DNA of 64,000 nucleotides from Neofusicoccum parvum. Its lineage: Eukaryota; Ascomycota; Dothideomycetes; Botryosphaeriales; Botryosphaeriaceae. The notes beneath the pieces were generated by a model. The model was given only the letters and a program-made list of their open reading frames with translations. It searched no databases and had not been told where the DNA came from. Shown piece by piece: positions 23,453 to 36,000 of this stretch; positions within the stretch are counted from its first letter, which is position 1; every line of letters starts with the position of its first letter. The translations under genes were made by a program, and so were the position numbers. The stretch is from contig CP087211.1 in the NCBI GenBank assembly GCA_020912385.1, forward strand, positions 930,001-994,000, written 5' to 3'.

Positions 23453-24506
23453 GATTTGGACTGTTGATTCTCTGGGTGGTGGATTGGGAAGGCGGCGTTT
23501 GCGACGCGGAGAGCGAGGCGTCTTGGCTGTAGGGACCAAGCTTGCCGAAGATTATTTGTATCCTCGTACAAGAAGCCGTCATATTTATCTCAATTCTTTC
23601 TATTTTTGTTTTTATCTGTATGCACTTCTGTGGTGTGTAAGCCGGGGGCAAGGGTCCTCGGCATTCGAAACGAAACGAGCAAGAATCACTTAACCATGCT
23701 ACTGAACGACTTTTGCCAGTGACATCCTCCGTCGACACCAGCGACTTTATCACAACGATATTAGCGCCAACCGCTCTCGAGCGTCTCTTGACTTTTGATT
23801 GGACCATGCGGACTTCCACCATGTGATACTGTCGTGCAACAGGTCTTGGTCATGCTGACGGTCCACATCTTGACCGCTCGATCCTAACCCCTTTTGGCAA
23901 TATTCGCGCCTAGCGTGTATAGGGATCGGGATTCACGCTCGAGCCAGTCTCCTTGCAGAGCTCGAATATATAGTAATGCCCTATCTTCTTGGTTTTCCTG
24001 GCTTTCTGCCCTTTATCGATAATGTCGGAATCGTCATTTTCAGCCTTTCATTCTGTCGCATTCTCGCTCATAGTCCTTCGGCATCACCTTTCGCACCACT
24101 CGTTCCATCAAGCGCCACTCTAGACCGCCATGCCCTCTCGTTACAAACGTCCATGTCACAATCGACCCGCACCGAATATACAATCCGTCTGTCGCGTTTG
24201 TACTCTCCAATGATGACGATAGAGGCAGGTCGACCACAAGAGGAGCTCAGTATCTGTCACTGAGCACCGATGACATCGACCACAGGAGCGTCTACTCGCT
24301 AGCTGCCTCCTTTCCTCCACCAGAGCGGCTGCAATCGAAAGACGACATTCAGCTCGGCTATGGGAGGCTCTAGGTGGCGTCAAGTCGCACCTAGAAGTCT
24401 GCGGAAAGCCCGTCCTCGATCTCCCCTGAGCCGCCCATTCCGGTCAACACCCTTCACTCCACGCATCAAGCGTCGACACGACAACCCTCCTCCATCCCTC
24501 CCCCCG
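23453..24506. other. Intergenic region between convergent genes
   Basis: About 1 kb between the convergent helicase-like gene and the Zn2Cys6 regulator. Both strands have only short frames without recognisable domains. Confidence 0.5.
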
Positions 24507-26017
24507 TCAACCCAGCTCCCCCAAGCCCCGCAAAAACCTCAGATCCTCCATGCACGGCGCCGCGACCGCCCACCCCCTCGCCCCCAGCGCCTCCAGCGCC
24601 GCCATCACCCGCGCCCGGACGCCCTCGTCCCGCACCTCGAGCGCCACGCCCCGCAGCAGCGGCAGCAGCGCGAACGCGTCGAGCCCGCCGCCGCCCACCC
24701 GCAGCCGCGCCTCGACGGCGGCCAGCGCGAGCAGGGCGTCGTCGCCGTCGTCGTCGTCGGCCAGCGCGACCAGGACGTCGGTTTCGGGGTAGCGCCGCCA
24801 CGGGGCGGCGGCGAAGGGGCTGGCGAGGCTGAGGCGGGCCCAGTGGCGGTGGGCGGGGTGGAGGGAGCTGAGGGATTGCGGTGGCGGCGGTGGGGATGCG
24901 GTGGTGGAGGCGGTGCGGAAGCGGGAGAGGGCGGCGGCGGCGGCGAGGGCGCTGGTCACGATCGAGGCGCCGGCGCGGCGGTGGAGGGCGCAGGGGTGCG
25001 GGAGGAGGACGACGGGCGCGGCTGGGGAGGGGCGGCATGCTGGGCAGGTTGGGGCTGGGGGGCTGACTTCGGAGAGCCAGCGGCGCGCTCTGGTGGTGGC
25101 GAGTGAGTGAGTGAGTGGCTGGAGGGGAGGAGACGGGTAGATTGTGGGCATACCGTGCGTTACATGCGGCGAGGGCGCTTTTGAATGCTACTAGATGGTA
25201 GAAAGAGGTTTCTTCGGCGGAGGAAGCTTCGTGTGGCGGACAAACGGGGACGGGACGCGGATCGTCGTTCGTGTCCAGGGCTCGTCTGGCGTTGAACCAG
25301 TTGTAGAGCACGAGAAGGTGGTTGTCGACAAGTGTGTAGTAGGAGTCGATTTGGTCGGAGATGGTGTCCATGACGGAGAAGAAGCCGAAGCCGGTCGGCT
25401 CGAACAGCATCTAAGCGCAGGTGAGCGAGGGCAGTGGTCAGCGCTTGCCTGTATCCTCACCTCGAATATGGAGAACAGCAGGCCAAACAGAAGGTGGGCA
25501 GAGTGGTCGGTAGGCACAGAGTGGAGCATGGCGTACAAGCCCCGTCTCGTGCCCATGAAGCTGTCTGTATAGGGGACTCCAGGCTTGCCCTGTTTGAAGG
25601 AGACCAGAGCGCCTACAGCGACAACAGCGGCTCTTACCGGGCCCGGACAGAGCAAGTGATGGCGGATGGCGGCAGGCGTGAAGGGAAGGCTCACGGGGGA
25701 GTGAGGGTCCGGGCCTACGAAGGCAAAGAAGGCCTCGATGGAGGCACTGTCGTCGCTCGAGAAATGCGAGCTGGGGCCGGGCAGATAGTGCAGGAAGGCG
25801 GGCCTGGGAGCAGCGGCAGCGGCTTCGGTGCACTGGACGCGGCGGGAGCGGCAGGTGGAGCAGGGGCGGGCGCCATCACACTGGGCGGGGTGAGAAGCGG
25901 GTGCAGGCTGGGGGAGTGCGGGAGGCTGCGCACCTTTGTGCGGGCGCGGCGGCAGTTCTGGCAGCGGTGGCTCTGGAGGCGCTTGTCGCGGGGCCCTAGT
26001 GCTCTGCGAGGCGGCAT
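24507..26017 (-). CDS. Zn(II)2Cys6 fungal transcription factor
   Basis: Exons in gene order: 26017-25934, 25880-25461, 25410-25154, 25089-24507; 447 aa. The zinc cluster is split by the first intron: CQNCRRARTK from exon 1 joins CDGARPCSTCRSRRVQC from exon 2, giving the exact pattern Cx2Cx6Cx5Cx2Cx6C at residues 20-45. The middle part resembles the fungal regulator domain found C-terminal to many such clusters (FFAFVGPD, GLYAMLHSVPTDHSAHLLFGLLFSIFEMLFEPTGFGF, IDSYYTLVDNHLLVLYNW). The C-terminus is very Ala/Pro/Leu-rich and GC-rich. Nuclear DNA-binding regulator; the target is unknown, but it is divergent from the glucosyltransferase gene, so that gene is one candidate. Confidence 0.82.
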
Positions 26018-26087
26018 GGGGAGGTGTGTGGCAGTCCGGGAGGGAAAGAGACATGGGGAGGTGTGTGGCACTCCGGGAGGAAAGAGA
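26015..26087. repeat. Near-perfect 37-bp tandem duplication over the regulator's start codon
   Basis: Two adjacent copies (26015-26051 and 26052-26087) differ by one substitution and one missing base. The downstream (gene-sense) copy supplies the ATG of the Zn2Cys6 regulator. The upstream copy gives a second ATG at 26054 that is 37 nt away and therefore out of frame, creating an overlapping upstream frame. Confidence 0.8.
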
Positions 26088-27031
26088 CACGGACACAGCT
26101 CTGCTCTCACCGGCTGACTCAGCGCTCGAACGGGCGGTTCTGCGGCTGCAACGCACAGTGTGCACGAAGAGGCCGTTCCAGCTGCGACGGTGGAATGGCC
26201 TCTCCAGGCTGGTGTTGCGGCGCTCCCGTCGACTGCGTCTGCTGCCGGCTGCCAACTCCCGCTCCGCAGCACGCAGGCGACGATGCCCTGCTACGAAGCT
26301 CCCTACGAAGCTCCCTTCGCGACGTGGTCTCCAGTCGGGACCAAAGCAGCAGCAGGTGCTCGGAGGCGTTCCGCCCACGGCCTCTCGGCAAGTTTCGGCT
26401 TGTCTCGGGCGCAACGGCTGCACCCGCGCACCAACGGGCTGCTCCGCTAGAGGAGATCCCGAGTGATTTGCTGAGAGCGGGAGAACATCACTGGAATGTC
26501 TGTGGTGGCGAGCCCGCGATCGGCAGCTGGGGTGGTGCCGACGGCAGCAACGGCAGCCTGATGATCGCCGCGTCACAGCTCGAGGGTCTAGAGGAGGCTG
26601 CTGCCACGTGCCGAGGCGATGCAGTGTTCGCCAGCGTCCGCGACTGGAGACTCCTTCCCCCAGGTGGCTCCTCGGTCGTTCTCCTGCCCGTCTCATCTGC
26701 CCGGCAGCAGTCCTCGATGCGACGTGCAGTCACAGCAAACGGCCGCCGTGGCCGTCCACCGGCACGCCCGCACCAGCTCAGTCGCTAGTCAAACCACCAC
26801 GCGTCGTCCACATGGAAACAGTCCGGTCCGCGGCGCGCAACGAACCCCATCCGGCATAACACAGCTATGCTGCCGTATAGCGTATTTCGATTGGCATGCT
26901 TAGCCACCGGTAGTGTGGGTCGCCCCGTCGTAAACCGCCGTATTCGTGACTTCGTATCGCCCAGCCCAGCACCACCTATATCTAACTCGCCTTTCCGCCC
27001 AAGCAGTGCTGCAGCACCTTGGACTTTCGCA
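26018..27031. other. Shared promoter of the Zn2Cys6 regulator and glucosyltransferase
   Basis: Divergent intergenic region of 1 kb. Long overlapping frames on both strands follow GC content. The stretch 26850-27000 is less GC-rich and is the likely core promoter of the plus-strand gene. Confidence 0.5.
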
Positions 27032-29834
27032 ATGAAGGGCCGACACTCTCTCCAGCCCGACGAGGGCCCTGCCGACTTTCCGCCGTCGTACCAGGAGGCC
27101 ACCGAGTCGCTGCTCCAAGCCAGTGCTGCCGTGAGGCGTATGCACCATCGCGCGCTGCTTCACAGGACCCCAGCTGACCTGCCTTGCAGACGACGGCCGC
27201 GTTGATGTCGATCTCGACTCGAAGCTGGGCAGGACGCTGTCGCGCCTCTTTGCCCACCCGCCGCAGATTGTGCCGTCTGCACCGCCGCCGGCCTATGTCG
27301 CAGCGCCCGAATTCCCCATCAGACTCAACATTGTCATCCAGGTCGTCGGCAGCCGTGGCGACGTGCAGCCCTTCGTTGCCCTTGGATGCGAGCTGCAGAA
27401 GCACGGCCACCGCGTGCGCCTCGCCACCCACGACGTCTTCGACGACTTTGTCCGCAAGTCCGGCCTCGAGTTCTATCCCATCGGAGGCGATCCCGCCGAG
27501 CTGATGGCCTACATGGTCAAAAACCCCGGCCTGATCCCCAACATCAAGACCCTGCGCCAGGGCGACATCCAGCGCAAGCGCACCATGGTTGCCGAGATGC
27601 TGCACGGCTGCTGGAAGAGTTGTGTCGAGCCCGACCCGCTCTCCGAGGCTCCTTTCGTCGCCGACGCCATCATTGCAAATCCCCCGAGTTTCGCTCACAT
27701 CCACTGCGCCCAGGCACTGGGCATTCCCGTCCATCTGATGTTCACCATGCCGTGGAGCAGTACACGAGCATTTCCGCACCCCTTGGCCAACCTGAAGTAC
27801 GGCAGCACTGACCCCGGCATGGGAAACTACATTTCGTACGGCATCGTTGAGTGGATGACCTGGCAGGGGTAAGCAGAACGAAGCGATGCTGTATGCCGCT
27901 GTGCGCTGACTAGACACTCCAGCCTGGGAGACGTCATCAACAAATGGCGCCACTCGATAGACCTGGAGCCCGTCCCTGCCACCGAGGGCCCGAATCTGGC
28001 CGAGACACTTCAAGTTCCGTTTACCTACTGCTGGTCGCCGGCCCTGGTGCCCAAGCCTCTTGACTGGCCCTCGCACATAGGTGCGTATTGAACGTGCACC
28101 AACTACTCGTCATCAACGCTGACAAGTGCAGATGTTTGCGGCTTCTTCTTCCGCGATCCGCCAAACTATACGCCTCCGCCGGATCTTGACGCGTTTCTGC
28201 GTGCCGGGCCTCCTCCGGTCTACATCGGGTTTGGCAGCATCGTGCTCGACAATCCGGAGAGTATGAGTGCCACCATCCTCGAGGCCGTGAGAACGTGCGG
28301 CATTCGTGCAATCGTCTCACGAGGCTGGTCCAAACTCGACGGCCCGCCTAACAGGGACGTGTTCTATCTTGGTGACTGCCCGCATGAGTGGTTGTTCCAG
28401 CACGTGTCGGCCGTCGTCCATCACGGAGGAGCCGGAACAACGGCCTGCGGTCTTCTGAACGGCAAGCCTACAACCATCGTCCCATTCTTCGGAGAGTGCG
28501 TATGAGCCTTCGATCTCCAAGACAGTCACTGACGGGTCACAGTCAGCCCTTTTGGGGAAACATGGTCGCGGCTGCTGGAGCTGGTCCAGTGCCCATCCAC
28601 CACAAGTCTCTTACCGCGCAAAACCTCGCCGAGGCGATCACATACTGTTTGACTCCTCAGGCATCTGCAGCCGCAGGCATCATCGCCGAGAAGATGCGAG
28701 CCGAATCGGGCGTCAGTTCAGCAGTAGCCTCCTTCCACGCCAACCTCCCTCTCGAAAAGCTGCAGTGCTCCCTCCTACCCGACCAGCCCGCAGCGTGGAA
28801 GCTCAGCAAAGGCAAAGGCAGAGACAAGAAGAAATACAGGCTCTCCAAGCTCGCGGCTGAGATCCTCATCCAAGACCTAGGCCTCGACCGCAAGAACCTA
28901 AAACGGTAAACACCCATCCCCTCCGCCCTTCCCCCATCGTCCGCTGACCCCACCACCCAGCTACACGCCCAACCCCATCATCATCGACAACACCCGCTGG
29001 GACCCGGTCAGCGGCACCTCCTCCGCCGCCATGGGCACCGGCTCCGACATGCTCATGGCCGCCGCCGGCATCATCGTCGACCCCATCCGCGAGTACCGCC
29101 GCGGCCACAGCCCCGCGCCTTCGCGCCCAGAATCGCCGCGGCCCAGCAACAGCAGCAAAACCTCCGTCACCGCCACAGCAACAACAGCAGCAACAACAGC
29201 AGCAGCAGAAGCAGCAGCAACGCCCAAAAACCCAGACGCCCTCGCCCTCATCCCCACCACACCCCACGACCCCACCACCGACCGCGACGAAGGCCCCAGC
29301 AACCGCAACACCGCCGCCGCCATGGCCGCCGCGTCAGGCAAGTCGCTGGGGCGCTTCTTCGGCGCGTACGGACGCGGCACGTTCGTCGACATCCCGCTGG
29401 CGCTGACGGAGGGGCTGCGGGCGGTGCCGACGTACTGGGGCGAGGAGGTGCGCGACCACGGCAAGGTCGACGGGTGGCGCAGCGGCGCGGTGGTGGCCGG
29501 CAAGACGTTCGCCTACGGCGTCGGCGAGGGCCTGACCGACGTCTTCGTCCAGCCGTACGTTGGCGCCCGGCGCGAGGGCGCGGTGGGCGCGGTGAAGGGC
29601 TTGGGTAAGGGGTATGTCAGCTTTTTGACCAAGACGGGGAGTGCCGCCCTGGGGCTCGTCGCGTATCCGGGGCAGGGGATCGCGAGGAGCGTGCATAGGG
29701 CTGTGCATGGCCGGACGGGGAAGGGGATCGTGGCGGCGGTGGCGAGGGAGGGGGAGTGGTTGGTGAAGGGGGCGAGCGAGGTGGAGAGGGAGAGGGTGAT
29801 TACCGCGTATGATTTGAGGAATCCGGGGTCGTAG
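27032..29834 (+). CDS. UDP-glucose:sterol glucosyltransferase-like protein (GT1)
   Basis: Would transfer glucose from UDP-glucose to a sterol or related lipid. Exons 27032-27137, 27190-27868, 27923-28080, 28132-28495, 28543-28905, 28961-29834; 847 aa. The DDGRVDVDLDSKL-type lead-in, the GT-B N-lobe start VVGSRGDVQPFVALGCELQKHGHRVRLATH (near residue 85), GFGSIV, and the C-lobe nucleotide-sugar motif [31 protein letters not shown] (near residue 410) are diagnostic. It lacks the GRAM/PH N-terminus of ATG26. The last 290 residues include an Ala/Thr-rich linker and a Gly-rich segment (GTFVDIPLALTEGLRAVP, GAVKGLGKGYVSFLTKTG) common in filamentous fungal members. The first donor (27138) is the least certain: a better-looking GTGAGG at 27131 breaks the frame. 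Confidence 0.85.
29160..29225. repeat. CAR-type imperfect trinucleotide run
   Basis: Imperfect (ACA/GCA)n sequence inside the last exon of the glucosyltransferase encodes its Ala/Thr-rich linker. Likely length-variable. Confidence 0.7.
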
Positions 29835-30006
29835 ATTGGTCGGGGACGGCGTTGCGGATGGGCTGGGTTGGGAAATGCTTTGGATGGCTCAAGTGTTATA
29901 GATTATGGGAACTAAATAACTGTAGATAATGGAAGATGGATAATTGGAACAAGAAAAAGTTATACGTTTACACAACTCTCCACGCCTTGCAGCTCTCTGC
30001 AACTCT

Positions 30007-33000
30007 TCACAAAGCATCCACGACTCTGCGAACCTCCTCCGCAAACTCCCTGATGAATCCCTCCACGTCCTCTCTCTTCAACGCCTCCCCCTCGTACCTC
30101 ACCCCCAAATCCAGCGCATCCGTCTCCGCATTGCGACCCACATCAACGAACACGTTGTTCTCCTTCCTCAGCCACCCGCAATCCAGCCCATCCACCGCCG
30201 TCTTCCCAACCGCCGCCTCCTCCGGCGCAAAGTCCGTCGGCACACCGATCCGCAACGGCTCCAGCACCAGCCCCTCCCGGCTCTCCGCCTCCACCTCAGC
30301 CACCCGCTCCTCCCGCTGCCACAGCAAGTTCGCAAACACGTTGAACCTCCCCGCGCCGCCCGCCTCCCCCACCACCGCCCGCAGGTCCGCCTGCTCGTGC
30401 TCGACGCGCGCCCCGAGCTCCGCCTGCACCGCGCGCGCCGCGGCGGCCGCGGGCCGGCCCAGCGCGCCCGGCACCGCCAGCGGGAGCAGGACCAGCGTCG
30501 GGCCGGCCAGCGCGTCGACGCGCGGGAAGGCGGCCGCGCGCCCCGCGCCGTAGACGCCGAGCGTCGGGTTGGCCGCGCCGGTCGCGCGGGACAGCGCGCG
30601 CGCGAGGGAGAGGAGGACCGCGCTGTGCAGGGCGACGGCGCGGGCGCGGCAGCGCTGCTCGAGCGACGCGACGCCCGTGACCGTGGAGGGGGCCATGACG
30701 AAGAGTTGGCGGGGCGGGCGGCTGGTTTTGGCGACGTGGCGGTCCGCGCCGAGGATTGTGGGCGTCGCCGTCTGCAGGTGTTTTCTCCAGTGTTCTTGCT
30801 GGGCCGGGCTGTGAGAGGTGCGGGCGACGTGCTCGACGAAGGTGGAGAACTCTGGAGGGGGCTCGAGAGGTTTTACGGCGTACAGAGCTGCGAGCTCGGA
30901 GAGAAGGAGTGGGATTGTCCAGGCATCGTAGGTGGCGTGGTGGAGAGTAAGGAGGATGGCGTCTTTGTCTGATTCCGCGTGCTGGAGCAGACACAACCGT
31001 ATAGGAGGGGTGAATAAGTCAGATGGATTCCTGGCGATTTCTTTGACTTCCTCGATGACGCTTTGCTGGAAATCCCCAGATGCCTGTATGCACCTGAAAG
31101 TGTTTTCTCTATCGACAGCCTCGGGCTTCAGTGCCACCTGCACGATATCCTGATCCGAAACCGCAGCAAAGCATGTCCTCAGAATGGAGTTGCGTCGCCT
31201 CAAACCCCACCATGCATCTTTCAAGCGCTCCACGTCTACTCGGAATTTACACGAGAATGTCCACGTTGGCTCGAACAGCGTACGTCCGCTGTTCAACCAG
31301 CCGGTCAAGTGGTATGCCTGTCCGCTGAGGCACGGTAAGACGAACTCCACCAGTGCTGGATCCATGTTGAGGAGACCAATGGCGCTTGTCCGCAATTCCT
31401 GACTAACGAGGGGCTCGCTGTGGACATTGTTGATAGCAGACTCAGAGGGCCGAGGAAGTTTCTTTTGACGGACTGCGCGGACAATGCCACCAAGAGTGGC
31501 GCCCTGAAGGATATCGGTCACACTGACCTCCACGCCACGCTGCCTACACGAGGCAACGACTTGAATAGCGGCAATCGAGTCCAAACCAAGCGCATATACA
31601 CTGCTTCCCAACTCAACGTCTTCTTCAGCGACTTGCGTCACCTCAGCAAGGCCGATACGGATGGCATCCAAGTCAGTACCTGGATGGACATCTTCGTACG
31701 ATTGAGGCTGTTCCTGCTCGTCATTGTAGGTAGTTATGGGAAGGTCTCTGAGTCCCAACGGGAAGGCAACGGCGGAGCGGTCCGGGTTCGAAAAGATATC
31801 TTCAAGAGCCTCTTCAAAATCGCGCACGAAGGTGGAAACACCGTCTTGGTTCAAATGCGCATCTTTACAGGAAGCCCGGATGACAATCTTCGCAGTGCTC
31901 TGTTCAAACTCGAAGTTCATGGGGTAATCGGCGTCGTCGGGAACAAAATCAGAGTCCGACTTCCAGGGCCGAAACAACTCTCCAGTCTCGGTCTTCTCGG
32001 CGTCTTGCTTCAAGAATACGAACAGGGCATCGAAAATCCTCGGGTTGATGTCGCCCGTCTCCTTCCTCCAGGCCTTGGTCACTTCACTAAGAGCCTCATG
32101 TTGGTGGACTTGGCTGTCGGCAGTGAATTTCTGAATGTCCTCGACAACATGGCGGTTTGACTTCAAGACTGTGTCAAGTAGCAACCGGAAGGGAACGGTG
32201 TTGAACAACGGGCCGACAATATTCTCGGCGCCATCAACCTCCAGAGAACGTCCTGCCAAAACTTGCCCGAAAGCAACATCACGCTGCCCGACCAAACGAG
32301 CCAACACCTTGCCGAATGCAAGGAGAGCTGCCGTTTGGAGAGTGACGCCGAGTAACGCGCAACGACGGAGGACGGTCTGAGATTCGGATTGAAGAGTCTT
32401 CTCAACAAGGTGGAGTCTACCCAAGGCTTCGGAGCTGGGAGTAGTGGGCAGAGAGGCCTTGTGGTAACCAGTTAAACTGCGAGACCAGAAGTCTGAAGGG
32501 CGCATTTGCGCAGCGGCAATAAGGCGAGCGGCACTGCCGAACGGAGCCCGAGTCGGGAGGGCGCGACCAGCATATGCTTCGGCGAGATCATGGAAAATTA
32601 GTGGCACCGAATAGCCGTCGTAAAGGGCGTGGTGCAGAGTTACAACAAGAACAAGCTCCTCATTTGACTGAAGCAGTGTGGCACGCAGCGGAGGCGAGTG
32701 AAAGTCGGACTCGCTGGGGTAGACGGAGCGTGACACAATATCATCGATAGCCTGTGCAATTGACTCAACACCAGTTACCACGGTCCAGTTGGGTTGAGGC
32801 TGATGGTGCACTACAGCAGTGTACTGGCGAGATGATGGCGCGGTGTGGAATGAGGTCCGCAGAATGTCAAGGTGCCCCACCACCTTCGTCCAGGCATCCT
32901 TGAGAAGGTCGACTTGGATGGTCTGCGAAATCACGGCAGCGTGGTGGTGCACATACAACTTCCCGGCAGAGCTGAGGGTCTGAGTGATCATAGATGACTG

Positions 33001-36000
33001 CAGAGGCGTACATGAATACACATCCGCAACATCTGCCTCAGCTACGTTGGCGGGAAGAGGTGTAGCCGGTCCGTTTAAGTGCACTAGATCAACATTTCCA
33101 TTGGCGGAACTGTCGCTCTTGACGTGATCTCCGAGAGCGCCGATAGAGGTGTGTTTCATGACGTCCGCGGACGACACGTCCAGGCCCTGTTCCCTAAGCA
33201 TCTTTGCAAACCGAATCGCGGTTACCGAGTCGACGCCGAGTGAGAAGAAAGACGCATTCTTCGTGACTTCTTTTTCAATAAGTCCACAAATAGTTGCAAC
33301 AGCTTTTCGTATAGCCTGCTCTTCGGCCGACCAAACACCCTCGTCCCATTGGTATTTTTGCATGTCGGCCCTCAGAGCACCTTTACTTCCTCTCGGTATG
33401 CGCAGAGCGTCAACCTGCACAGAATCGGGTCCACCTCCTTCGATCAGCGCCTGTAGGAGCAATTCGATATTCTCCAGCAATACCCGGGCCTTCCTCTCAT
33501 CTCCAAATGCTTCGGTAAAGCCGGCGCGTAAAGTAATGGTGTCGGAGGACGAATCTGCTTCCACTTCAACAGCCAGGGGATAGTCTGCTGCCATGCCTCC
33601 ACTGCCTTCCTCCTCAGACCAAGCCTTTGCGTGGTCAGGAGGCTGGGAAGAAGAGACACGAACGAAAGAAAAAAGAACATCAAACAGCGGGATGGATGAG
33701 CCGACCCAACGCTGAATGTGACGAAGCGGAGTGTGCTGGTGCGCGAGGGATGCCATGCTGGAGGCATGAACAGCGGAAATGACATCCTGTAGAGTTGCTT
33801 TGGAGCCATTAAACTGGACACGTGCAGGAATTGTTGTGACCAGAGGTGCAATCAACGTTTCTGAAGAAGGCACTGGGATAGCTCTGCCGGCCAGGACACG
33901 TCCGAAAGTCACATCTGCGTTGCCGAGAAGTTGCGCCAGCATAGCTCCGAGGACTGCTTCGAATAAGGATGGCAAGGTAGCCATGGCCCGGGATGCCTGG
34001 CTGGATAGGGCAGAGAACTTCTTAGGCAGAGTCAACTCAACTATGCTGAGTGAGTCTCCGTCCGACCGCGGGTTCGAAGATACATGGGAAGGTGTGAATT
34101 CCTGTAGGGACTGTTTCCAGAACTTCTCGGCTGCCTTTGCATCGTGCTGCAGGAGGTGTGCGTACAGAGCTTCCACATTGCCTTGCGGTCTGGGAGTCAG
34201 GCCTTGGTAGTGTGCATAGAGGCTGCTCAAGATCAGATTCATGGAAATGGCATCGTAGATAGAGTGGTGGATTGAGATCATGAGAAATCTGGGGTGTCCA
34301 TCGGGTGGAACGGCAGCGCAAAGCCTGTACGGCGGTTGTTCCTGGATCGTCTCAATTATGCTGGCTGCCGCCTGTCGCTGTCTCTCGCCCAAACTCTTCT
34401 TAGCTTCGTCTGGATTTCTGAAGGAGAATTCATTCCATGGAAGAGTGGCTGCACGCGGCTTGAGGACGAGCTGGACAATGGTGCTGTCAAGTTCTGCGAA
34501 GCAGGTGCGCAGGATGTCGACGTCAGTAAGCAGGTCGACCCATGCGTCTCGGACACCGGCAATGCTGGTGGTGGTGGAGAGCTTGAGGACGATGTGGTTA
34601 ACGTAGAGAGACTTAGACTCGTCGTTCAGAGAGCTGGCAACAAGACTCTCCTGCAGAGGAAGGGTGGGACGGACTGCCTGGATTGAAGCGTTGGGCAGCG
34701 GGCCGATGGTGTTTTGCTGGCGGAAAGCCTCGTCCAACTCGGCAAGTTTTGCACAGGAGTCCTCCTGGGTCTGGGGCTCTTCTGAGCGATTGTCTCCCTT
34801 GAAGGGAACAGAAGCGAGCTGGGAGAGCAATGGGCGGCTCAACACGTCGGCCACCGAGCAGGTGAAGCCAGCTTTCCGAAGCTTGATGGAAAGGTCAATG
34901 GCATTCAGACTGTCGATTCCCAGGTCCAGGATGTTCGTGGCACTGCCGACATCGTTCACCTCGAAAGACACAACAGTCCTCAGGATGTCTCGGACGCGAG
35001 ACTCGACTTCAGTGAGGCCGCGCTGCAGGGCCGCCTTCACGGAAGTGTTGGTCTCGGGCCTGGTTGAGCTGGTTCCGAGCAGCTGAGAGCGCGGGATGGC
35101 TTCGTAGATGGCCCTGAGCTGGCGCACATCTGCCTTGCCGGAGATCTGGATGGGAATGAAGGTGAGGGGGATGATGTAGCTGGGGACCATGTACGACGGC
35201 AGGATCTTCTTGCAGCCGGCGATGATGCGCGGCGCCCACTCGCGGTAGTCATCCTGGACGAAGAGCGGGGCGACATTCGTCTTGGAGGGGCGGTGGCCAG
35301 AGCGGCTCAGGAAGGCGATGAGCTGCGGGCGTTGGGTGGCCGGCGACGGAAGGACCAGCGACGTGACGTCAATCGGCTCGCCCGCGCACTTGGCCACGGC
35401 CGACGACACCTCCTCCAGCTCCAGACGCTGCCCGCGCACCTTGGCCTGGCTGTCGCTGCGCCCCAGGAACTCGATGCAGCCATCCGCCATCAGCCGCACC
35501 ATGTCGCCCGTGCGGTACATGCGCTCGCCGCCAAAGTCGACAAAGCCCTTTGCGTCGGGCCGCTGGTGGTAGCCACTGGCCACCAGGTCGCCCGTCACGC
35601 ACAGCTCGCCCGCCTGCGCCCGCTTGACATAGCTGAACGTGCCGGGCTGGAACACGTGCGGTCTGACGTTGCCCACCACCTTGCCGATGTTGCGCACATT
35701 GGTGGTTGGCGTGACGTTGATGGAGGTGATGCCGATGGTGGCTTCCGTGGGGCCGTACGCGTTGACGAGCGACACCGACTTGCTGGCTGCGAATTCGTCG
35801 ATGATCCGCTGCGAGATTTTCTCTCCGCCCACTCCCAGGTAGCGCAGCTTTGGGACCTGGTGCGCCTCCAGGCCCGCCTGATCCAGCAGCGACGGCACAA
35901 AGCCGGTGTGCGTGACTCCCAGCGTGCACAGCGCCAGTCGAAGATCGTCCAGCAGCATCGCCCGTGGCGCCGTCACCAGTGCCAGTCCATGTCGCCAGGC

